Notes under the pieces: model-generated
What the model saw: only the letters and a program-made list of their open reading frames with translations
What the model was told of the DNA's origin: nothing
The model's database searches: none
Assembly: GCF_937890665.1 (NCBI RefSeq)
Contig: NZ_CALADU010000179.1
Span: forward strand, 1-11,323
DNA length: 11,323 bases
Origin: an uncultured Subdoligranulum sp.
GTDB taxonomy: Bacteria; Bacillota_A; Clostridia; Oscillospirales; Ruminococcaceae
Direction: 5' to 3'
Position numbers and translations under genes: made by a program
Shown here: piece by piece, positions 6,153-11,323 of the stretch
Numbering within the stretch: the first letter of the stretch is position 1
Layout of the letters: every line of letters starts with the position of its first letter

Positions 6153-6793
6153 CCCCTGTGCATCACCGTCATCAGGCCCAGGCCGTATGCCTTGCCACGG
6201 CCAATACCTTCCGTCAGCAGTTGGCAGAAAGCCTGCGGGTCGGTGACTTCCAAAACGCCTTCATAGGTGACAGACAACAGCGTGACCGGGTGCCGCCGGT
6301 CGCCGCCTTTGGCAAATTGCAGCCACCGCGACGCCGTGACGGTAAAACTGTCCGGCGTCAGGGCAAAGCCATGCTTTTCAGCCCGCTGCAAAAGCCATTG
6401 CTGCTGATATTCCACCGTGCAGTGCGCCCGCACTGTACCACGGGCTGCCGCGTCCTTGGGGTTAGGGCAGCTTTTGGTGGGATTGGCCGTCAGGCGAAAC
6501 TGCCAAACGCTGCCGGGCGTGACACGCTTTAGCATCGGCGTATAGTCGCGTGTTTCCGCAATACCCACTCCGGCAACGGGGCCAAACTGCGCGGCAATGC
6601 CGGTCAGATCAGGCTGATCCTCACTGAGCAGCAGCAAATACAGTTTCCCACCCAAGCGGTCCAACCGCCACAGGCGGCGCCGGCGTTCCCCTTCAAAAGC
6701 GGATTCGACAGCGCCATGCAACTTTTGCGGAGCGACCAACGCTTGCATAGTGGCACGGCGGGTAAGGTCCAATTCTACTCGGGACAAATACAT
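6149..6793 (-). CDS. cas6e: Cas6e (CasE/Cse3), pre-crRNA endoribonuclease
   Basis: Cas6e cuts each repeat hairpin 3' of its base, leaving an 8-base 5' handle, then stays bound as part of Cascade. The 214-residue length is typical. Seen: MYLSRVELDL (first ferredoxin-fold strand), KLHGAVESAF with the probable catalytic histidine at residue 26, RRRLWRLD, and the C-terminal glycine-rich loop GIGRGKAYGLGLM that contacts the RNA stem. The frame is open upstream to 6967, but that part lies within cas5e. The start at 6793 gives the canonical N-terminus and is 6 bases after GAGGTG, which overlaps the cas5e stop. There is a 10-base gap to cas5e and a 4-base overlap with cas1, so translation is probably coupled. 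Confidence 0.95.
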   Translation of the reverse strand: MYLSRVELDLTRRATMQALVAPQKLHGAVESAFEGERRRRLWRLDRLGGKLYLLLLSEDQPDLTGIAAQFGPVAGVGIAETRDYTPMLKRVTPGSVWQFRLTANPTKSCPNPKDAAARGTVRAHCTVEYQQQWLLQRAEKHGFALTPDSFTVTASRWLQFAKGGDRRHPVTLLSVTYEGVLEVTDPQAFCQLLTEGIGRGKAYGLGLMTVMHRG

Positions 6794-6803
6794 AGCCGGC
6801 ACC

Positions 6804-7532
6804 TCACAATTCTGCAAAAGGGTCGTGTTCTGTTTCCAGTCCGTCCGGTCCGGCGGCGGGCTGCAGAACAATTTCACTTTCCGCCGCTGCACGATACGCA
6901 TATTGGCGGTGGATAGGGCTGAAAGAACACGGCAGGTCCCGCCGGGGTGCCGCGCCGGGCTGGGCAAGGTCAGCGTCCATCACAATGCGGCAACGAATCT
7001 CCTGCCCCGCCGCGTCGGATGTCTGTGCCGGTTCCGCCCGCAGGGCTGCTTCCAGCGGCAACGGTCGGATGCCCAGGCAAAGCGGCAGCGTGGGTGGGCA
7101 GGAGCGCCGCCCCAAAAACAGCGGGTAGGCCGGGTGTCCCAATGCCCAGACCAGTTTTTGCAGCAGGGCTTCATCCTCGCTTTCAAGGCCAACGAGAAAG
7201 ACCGCATCGGCCAGGTAATGCCGCTGGGTGACATAGCGCGCGCCCGGCACTTTGCCGTTGCGGCGGGCAGCCCGCACCTGCTGCGGCGTGGGATTGCCGG
7301 CGGTATGAAAATCGACCAAAAGTTCGCCTTCCCGGTCGATACGCACGCCAAAGCGCAGACCGCACAGCGGCTGTAACCCGGCGTCATCGTCCCGGCGCAG
7401 GCCCAGGGCCGCCGCCAGCAGGCCGATGACGCCGCTCTTGGTCGGTTCGCGCTCTGTCTTTCGGGTCTCAAATTTGGAATCTGCGCCCCAGGATTGCAGC
7501 GGTGCCGCCAGGCGCAGCAACAATGTGGCCAT
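6804..7532 (-). CDS. cas5e: Cas5e (CasD), Cascade 5'-handle binding subunit
   Basis: Cas5e caps the 5' handle of the crRNA and joins Cas7e to Cas8e in Cascade. The 242-residue length fits. The N-terminus is the family hallmark: LLLRLAAPLQSWG (residues 4-16), then SKFETRKTEREPTKSG and VIGLLAAALGLRRDD, which form the RAMP/ferredoxin fold and thumb base. Later come VDFHTAGNP, RYVTQRHYLADAVFLVGLE and a Pro-rich region YPLFLGRRSCPP typical of Cas5. I-E Cas5 has no nuclease role; Cas6e does the processing here. The ATG overlaps the cas7e stop by one base (TAATG), with GAGGTGG just before, so it is translationally coupled to cas7e. No oddities. Confidence 0.96.
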   Translation of the reverse strand: MATLLLRLAAPLQSWGADSKFETRKTEREPTKSGVIGLLAAALGLRRDDDAGLQPLCGLRFGVRIDREGELLVDFHTAGNPTPQQVRAARRNGKVPGARYVTQRHYLADAVFLVGLESEDEALLQKLVWALGHPAYPLFLGRRSCPPTLPLCLGIRPLPLEAALRAEPAQTSDAAGQEIRCRIVMDADLAQPGAAPRRDLPCSFSPIHRQYAYRAAAESEIVLQPAAGPDGLETEHDPFAEL

Positions 7533-8617
7533 TATTCCACCTCATTCCCGGTTTCTGCGTTCAATTGCTGCCGCACGGCCGTTTCAAGGGCATCCAACAT
7601 GCGACCAAGCGGCTGCGCCGGGGCCAACGTTTCCAGCCCTTCGCCCACCGTGAACGCCTGCAGCGGCGCGTCGGCATAACAGGTATACACCTTTTGCGCG
7701 TAATCCGCCAGGGCCGCTTTGGAAGGTCCGACAAAGCCGTTTGCCGTGGCGGGGACCGCCTTTTCAAAGGCACCGCAGAGGTTGACCGGCTGGTCGGTGC
7801 GCAGCGTCACATAGACGGCATCGGGCAGGGTGCGGTTGGCAAAGGTATTCTGCTTGCCCGTGGGCATTGAACGGACAAAGGCCTCACCAAAAGTACGGAT
7901 AACACCGGGCGCCGCTTCGCCGCCCAACTGTTCTTCCAACTCCTTTACATTGACGGTGGCGTAGCGGTAGAGTGTAGAAGAGTTGTACTCGACTGTACCC
8001 AAATGCCCCGCACCGGCATTGTCTTCCGGCGCGCAGTCATCGACGGCGGTGAAATAATCGTATTCGTTCTGCACGGCGTGGGTGGAGATGCTGTGCGCCA
8101 CCTGTGCGGCAGCGTCGTAGTTCAGCGACGGGTCACTGGCTACCATGCGGCCAAACAACACCATATCCACCGAGGGTGCCGCCTTGAGGGCGTCCTTGTA
8201 CGCCTTCTTGTCGTTATTTCCTTCGACGGCCAGCTGCGCGAGAGCCCGGGCCTGGGCACGGCTCATGAAGAACAGGGTGTCGGCATCCTCCTTATCCTCC
8301 TTGATTTTGCTGAGGCCTGCCAGACTCAGGGCATCCCGCGCCATCTTTTTGGCATCCTGCCCCGGCGCCAGGGCTTCAATCTCATCCGCCACCAGCCCAA
8401 CGATCTTTTTGGTGCGGTCGCCGACCTGCTCGCTGTCGAGAAGTCCCTCCCGGAACATCAGCCGCATCGCCCGCTTCCAGGCTTGGGAGGAAACGCGGGC
8501 GCGGGTGGTGCCGCCGTACACAGCGGTCTTGGGGCTGCCGGTATCGTCGCGGTTGACGCAACTGGGCGGCACGGTCTGCAATACATGAAAATCAACATAC
8601 AGACGTTTGGGTTCCAT
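7532..8617 (-). CDS. cas7e: Cas7e (CasC/Cse4), Cascade backbone subunit
   Basis: Cas7e polymerises (six copies in E. coli Cascade) along the crRNA spacer and forms the helical backbone that kinks the guide every sixth base. The 361-residue product has the defining N-terminal block: VDFHVLQTVPPSCVNRDD, then GSPKTAVYGGTTRARVSSQ and AWKRAMR (about residues 9-52). Then come the helical insertion, MSRAQARALAQLA, PSVDMVLFGRMVAS near the middle (the conserved D-x-x-L-F-G-R-M segment), AHSISTHAVQNEYDYFTAVDD, and GTVEYNSSTLYRYATVNVKEL. The GGEAAPGVIRTFGEAFVRSM and NTFANRTLPDAVYV segments complete the family pattern. AAGGAG is 9 bases before the ATG. A 38-base gap separates it from cse2, the largest in the operon. 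High confidence. Confidence 0.97.
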   Translation of the reverse strand: MEPKRLYVDFHVLQTVPPSCVNRDDTGSPKTAVYGGTTRARVSSQAWKRAMRLMFREGLLDSEQVGDRTKKIVGLVADEIEALAPGQDAKKMARDALSLAGLSKIKEDKEDADTLFFMSRAQARALAQLAVEGNNDKKAYKDALKAAPSVDMVLFGRMVASDPSLNYDAAAQVAHSISTHAVQNEYDYFTAVDDCAPEDNAGAGHLGTVEYNSSTLYRYATVNVKELEEQLGGEAAPGVIRTFGEAFVRSMPTGKQNTFANRTLPDAVYVTLRTDQPVNLCGAFEKAVPATANGFVGPSKAALADYAQKVYTCYADAPLQAFTVGEGLETLAPAQPLGRMLDALETAVRQQLNAETGNEVE

Positions 8618-8655
8618 AATCTATGCTCCTTTTCTTTCTATGATCGGGGAAAACG

Positions 8656-9234
8656 TCACGCATTTTCCGTGTTTTCTTCTTTGGTGTCATGGTAAAAATC
8701 CTGGCCCCAGCGCAGGCGGACATGGGGCATGGCATCGGGAAATTGCAGGTCATACAGGTCGCATGCCAGCTGCACATAGTCCAGCGGTATACCATTCGCA
8801 CGCAACAGTTGGATCATCCCGCGCAGATGGTGAGAAATTTCCGGCATCTGTGTGGCGGTAGCCAGCATATTGAAGCGCTTTTGGATGCTGCTTTCGCCGG
8901 GGTCCTGCCCGGGCGGCACCAGCAGACGGGCGGCCTTGCCCAAGCCTTCCCCCTCCTTATGCATGGGGCTTGTCTGGCCCTGCTGGTGCAGGGCGTAGAG
9001 GGTCAGGACCAGATAGATTGCCCACTCGGCCCAAGTGGGGTCCCCCGTGCGACTTTGTAGTTCTTCGGGCATACCCTGCAAAAATACGCCCCACAGTTCC
9101 GGCAGTTCGCCGGGGGCGTGGCCCACACCGCGGCGCAGGTCCGCCAGCTGCGCTTTGCGCGGGTGCTCCGGCAGGGTCTGCAGCCAGCGCAGCCGGGCGG
9201 CCACATAGCGCTGCAGTTGCTGTCTTTGTGTCAT
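8656..9234 (-). CDS. cse2: Cse2 (CasB/Cas11e), Cascade small subunit
   Basis: Cse2 is an all-helical subunit, two copies per Cascade, forming the belly that stabilises the displaced strand of the R-loop. The 192-residue length is normal. The family signature is at residues 22-52: PEHPRKAQLADLRRGVGHAP followed by GELPELWGVFLQGM. Further in are TWAEWAIYLVLTLYALHQQG, the KEGEGLGKAARLL segment, IQKRFNMLATATQ, and LRGMIQLLRANGIPLDYVQL with LYDLQFP near the C-terminus, all expected for Cse2. The last residues (HDTKEENTENA) are acidic and probably disordered. The start follows the cas8e stop by 12 bases, and that gap is almost wholly the ribosome site GGAGGA. Very likely co-translated with cas8e. 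Confidence 0.95.
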   Translation of the reverse strand: MTQRQQLQRYVAARLRWLQTLPEHPRKAQLADLRRGVGHAPGELPELWGVFLQGMPEELQSRTGDPTWAEWAIYLVLTLYALHQQGQTSPMHKEGEGLGKAARLLVPPGQDPGESSIQKRFNMLATATQMPEISHHLRGMIQLLRANGIPLDYVQLACDLYDLQFPDAMPHVRLRWGQDFYHDTKEENTENA

Positions 9235-9246
9235 ACGCGCTCCTCC

Positions 9247-10881
9247 TTATTTTTGATAGACTCTGTTCACGTCGGCCAGGAACCAGTTGTACACCTTCGG
9301 GGCCGAATAGTACGTTTCCTTGTCGCTCGCTTTGCCACTGGAGGTTTTGATCATCCGTCCGATAAAAGCCGCGTTGCCGCTCTGGTACACCAGCTGGCTG
9401 CCCAATGTTTGGGCGATCCGTTTGGCGTTGGCCCGCCACTGGCGGACGTACTCTTCTGCCGTTTCGCCATCCCACGCCGGGTCGATGTCACACAGCCAGC
9501 GACGGAAGGACTGGTCCAACCGAAAATAGAACTGTTCCTGGGCTGCTTTCGCGGAATTCTTTTTACTGGCGTGATCCGGGTCGCTGGCGGCGATGTCCAG
9601 ATTTCGGGCCAGGTTTCCGACCGCTTGGGCCAATTTCTCACAGCGGCCGATCTCATCGGTGATCTTCTGCCGCCATCGCCTGCCCAGTTCGTCCAGCAAT
9701 GCGGCATGGAAGGTGAGAGAATCACTGAAAGTGTCCGTCACAAAAAAGTCCTTGTCGCCATACCCCACCCCGGTGATCTGAAAGCGGATCAGTGTTTTCC
9801 TGTCCAGGATTGCGTCATTCAAGCGGGTCAATTCCTCGACCCACCGCACGACTCCTGGACATCTTCCGTCTGATTCCTGCAAAAACACACTTGGAAATTC
9901 CCGCCAAAACTGTTTGGCCGGATCGTGCCGTTTTGGCAGATACACAACAGGTCTGTTTTTGGCCGCCGGTACTGCCCACCAAACGGTCATTTGCTCACAG
10001 AAAGCGTTCTCCCTCGCAAAGAAGTCGCCACCCAGCAGGGTATACCCGATAACTTTCTCGTCCTCCCGGTGCAGGAGCAGACGTCGGGATTGTAATGTGA
10101 GCAGCGCTGCAAGGTCGTCCGGCTGCGGGATCTCAGTGCGCTCTGCGCTGCGCGCCTCCGACAGCTCCCAGCAAGGCAGCGGCGGCTGCCACGGTTGTTC
10201 GCCGTCTTTCAGCAAGACCAGATTGAGCATCAGCGTTTCAAACAGCGTGTTCCCCTGCGCCAGGATCAGTCCCACTTTTCCCAGCCAACCGGCCCCCGTC
10301 GACGGCAATCCTTTCTCCTTTGGTTTTGCTGATGTATCGTCAAACCCGTTCACATACAACAGCCACCGCGCTGCCTGCGCATAGCTTAGCTCCGATTTTC
10401 CTGTGCCGCTGTAAGCCGTAAACATCCGCAGTTTGTTGCTGCTTTCTGAGATTTCCCCGTTCAGTTTTGCCGCACTGTAGGCCGTACCGATTTTAGCCTG
10501 TGGTACCTGCCAGAAAGGGCGTTCCGGGTGGAACAGCCAGAATCGTTCATGCCACTTTTCCAAATATGTCGTGAGCGGCTGTACAGGAAAATGTTTCGAA
10601 TGCCACAGGCTCTCCCAGCGTTCCAGGGCCAAGTCAGGATCCTCCCCTGCGCCAATCGGTGCGTTTTCCCCTTGCACGTCCACGCGGGAAAAGGCCGTAT
10701 ACAATACCGCCAAAAGCAGCCGCAGCACCGCCACATCCTGCGTTGGCAGTTCACCGGCCAACGCCTTGTACTCGTGCGCATGCAGCAGGGCATCCGTCAG
10801 GGACACCTCCCGCACGGTACAGTCCAGACAAAGCACCCGCACCCAGGGTTCGTCCAACAGGTTAAATTCCACTTCCTTCAT
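9247..10881 (-). CDS. cas8e: Cas8e (CasA/Cse1), Cascade large subunit
   Basis: Cas8e recognises the PAM, starts R-loop formation and recruits Cas3. The 544-residue length is in the usual 500-560 range. It opens with the family hallmark EFNLLDEPWVRV (about residues 5-16), followed by the VSLTDALLHAHEYKALAGEL segment, RLLLAVLYTAF, the WLFHPERPFWQV block, KLNGEISESSNKLRMF, ELSYAQAARWLLYVNGFDD, and GWLGKVGLILAQGNTLFETL. The C-terminal half ends with the four-helix bundle that contacts Cse2. The loop residues that read the PAM cannot be named from sequence alone. The ATG has a near-ideal ribosome site AAGGAGG at 7 bases, inside cas3; the 20-base overlap with cas3 indicates coupling. No frameshift seen. 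Confidence 0.97.
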   Translation of the reverse strand: MKEVEFNLLDEPWVRVLCLDCTVREVSLTDALLHAHEYKALAGELPTQDVAVLRLLLAVLYTAFSRVDVQGENAPIGAGEDPDLALERWESLWHSKHFPVQPLTTYLEKWHERFWLFHPERPFWQVPQAKIGTAYSAAKLNGEISESSNKLRMFTAYSGTGKSELSYAQAARWLLYVNGFDDTSAKPKEKGLPSTGAGWLGKVGLILAQGNTLFETLMLNLVLLKDGEQPWQPPLPCWELSEARSAERTEIPQPDDLAALLTLQSRRLLLHREDEKVIGYTLLGGDFFARENAFCEQMTVWWAVPAAKNRPVVYLPKRHDPAKQFWREFPSVFLQESDGRCPGVVRWVEELTRLNDAILDRKTLIRFQITGVGYGDKDFFVTDTFSDSLTFHAALLDELGRRWRQKITDEIGRCEKLAQAVGNLARNLDIAASDPDHASKKNSAKAAQEQFYFRLDQSFRRWLCDIDPAWDGETAEEYVRQWRANAKRIAQTLGSQLVYQSGNAAFIGRMIKTSSGKASDKETYYSAPKVYNWFLADVNRVYQK

Positions 10882-11323
10882 CGGCTTCCTCCTTCTGCCA
10901 AGTCAACCCGTCCCAACGGTCATAGCGCAGCACCGTCCGGGACAGATGCGCGGTCAAATTTTCATTCAGCAACAGCACCAGTTCCCCTTTCAGCATCGGC
11001 GCCTGCTGCCACTCCGGCAGAAAGCGCCGGTTCTGCCCTTCTAACTCCTCAATGACGCAATCGACGGTCCAGCGCTTGCTGAAGTACCCCGGCAGCCGCA
11101 ACCGCTGGCGGGCGATGGCCACGCTGTCCTCCTGGCAGGGCGGGCAGTCAGCTGCCACCGCGCGGCCTTCCTCCTGCCATGGCAGGAAATGCACGCTACC
11201 ATCCCCATGACGCACCATGACCAGGACCTCCACCGACGGGTCGCCGTCTCGCACGGCGGCGCGAGCAGCCGCCTCGGTGCTCGTTTGCTCCCCGTTCATC
11301 CCGTTATCCAAAACATTGCGCCG
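10862..11323 (-). CDS. cas3: Cas3, C-terminal end only (nuclease-helicase of type I-E)
   Basis: The last 153 codons of a gene that continues past the right edge. Cas3 is recruited by Cascade after R-loop formation and nicks, then unwinds and degrades, the target from the PAM side. The HD nuclease and DExD/H helicase domains are outside the window; what is visible is the end of the helicase region and the C-terminal domain. Consistent features are AAVRDGDPSVEVLVMVRHGD, LRLPGYFSKRWTVDCVIEEL, EWQQAPMLKGELVLLLNENL and the end LRYDRWDGLTWQKEEADE, together with position directly upstream of cas8e. The TTG at 11311 is internal and not a start. The fragment has no recognised catalytic motif, so the call rests on C-terminal pattern and gene order. 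Confidence 0.88.
   Translation of the reverse strand, partial: RRNVLDNGMNGEQTSTEAAARAAVRDGDPSVEVLVMVRHGDGSVHFLPWQEEGRAVAADCPPCQEDSVAIARQRLRLPGYFSKRWTVDCVIEELEGQNRRFLPEWQQAPMLKGELVLLLNENLTAHLSRTVLRYDRWDGLTWQKEEADEGSGI

Noticed and set aside
5328..6532. Several plus-strand open frames across cas1 and cas6e
   Set aside because: Shadows of the minus-strand cas genes, without ribosome sites or recognised motifs.
6794..6967. N-terminal extension of the cas6e frame to an upstream start
   Set aside because: It lies wholly within cas5e; the start at 6793 gives the canonical Cas6e N-terminus with a ribosome site.

Overview
This window looks like a GC-rich, Gram-positive gut Firmicute, probably of the Clostridia (Oscillospiraceae/Ruminococcaceae-like). 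The reasons are a sortase-type cell-wall anchor, purine-rich AGGAGG-type ribosome binding sites, a LacZ-type GH2 glycosidase, and a type I-E system whose repeat ends like the Streptococcus thermophilus one. The taxon is an inference from gene content.

Left part (1-1003, minus): the 5' part of a family 2 glycoside hydrolase (beta-galactosidase-like), running off the window, with a near-consensus promoter behind it. Positions 1004-1272 are an AT-rich divergent intergenic region. Positions 1273-1886 (plus) hold a small serine recombinase. It lacks a standard start codon and is split by a -1 frame change exactly at an A-AAA-AAG slippery heptamer followed by a strong hairpin. It is either a decaying gene or a candidate programmed frameshift. 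It is followed by the anchor-bearing 3' part of a surface protein (SHIRT-like domain, Pro/Ser/Ala stalk, VPQTGD, membrane helix) that has no signal peptide, then a perfect intrinsic terminator.

Right part (3028-11323, minus): a complete-looking type I-E CRISPR-Cas locus apart from the 5' part of cas3, which lies beyond the window. Reading leftwards the order is cas3 (C-terminal end), cas8e, cse2, cas7e, cas5e, cas6e, cas1, cas2-DnaQ, a very short leader and an array of 21 repeats and 20 spacers. The genes overlap or lie a few bases apart, so they are probably one operon. Cas8e, Cse2, Cas7e, Cas5e and Cas6e form Cascade, Cas3 is the recruited nuclease-helicase, Cas6e matures the crRNAs, and Cas1 with Cas2 integrates spacers. 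Cas2 carries a C-terminal DEDDh exonuclease domain expected to trim prespacers.

Repeat polarity, and decay of repeats at the low-coordinate end, both show that the array is transcribed on the minus strand with its leader at the cas2 side. Main points to check are the frameshift signal in the recombinase, an apparent AUU start for cas2, the tiny leader with a hairpin, a spacer that looks like a phage promoter/operator, a strong bias in the first spacer base, and the headless surface protein beside the recombinase.
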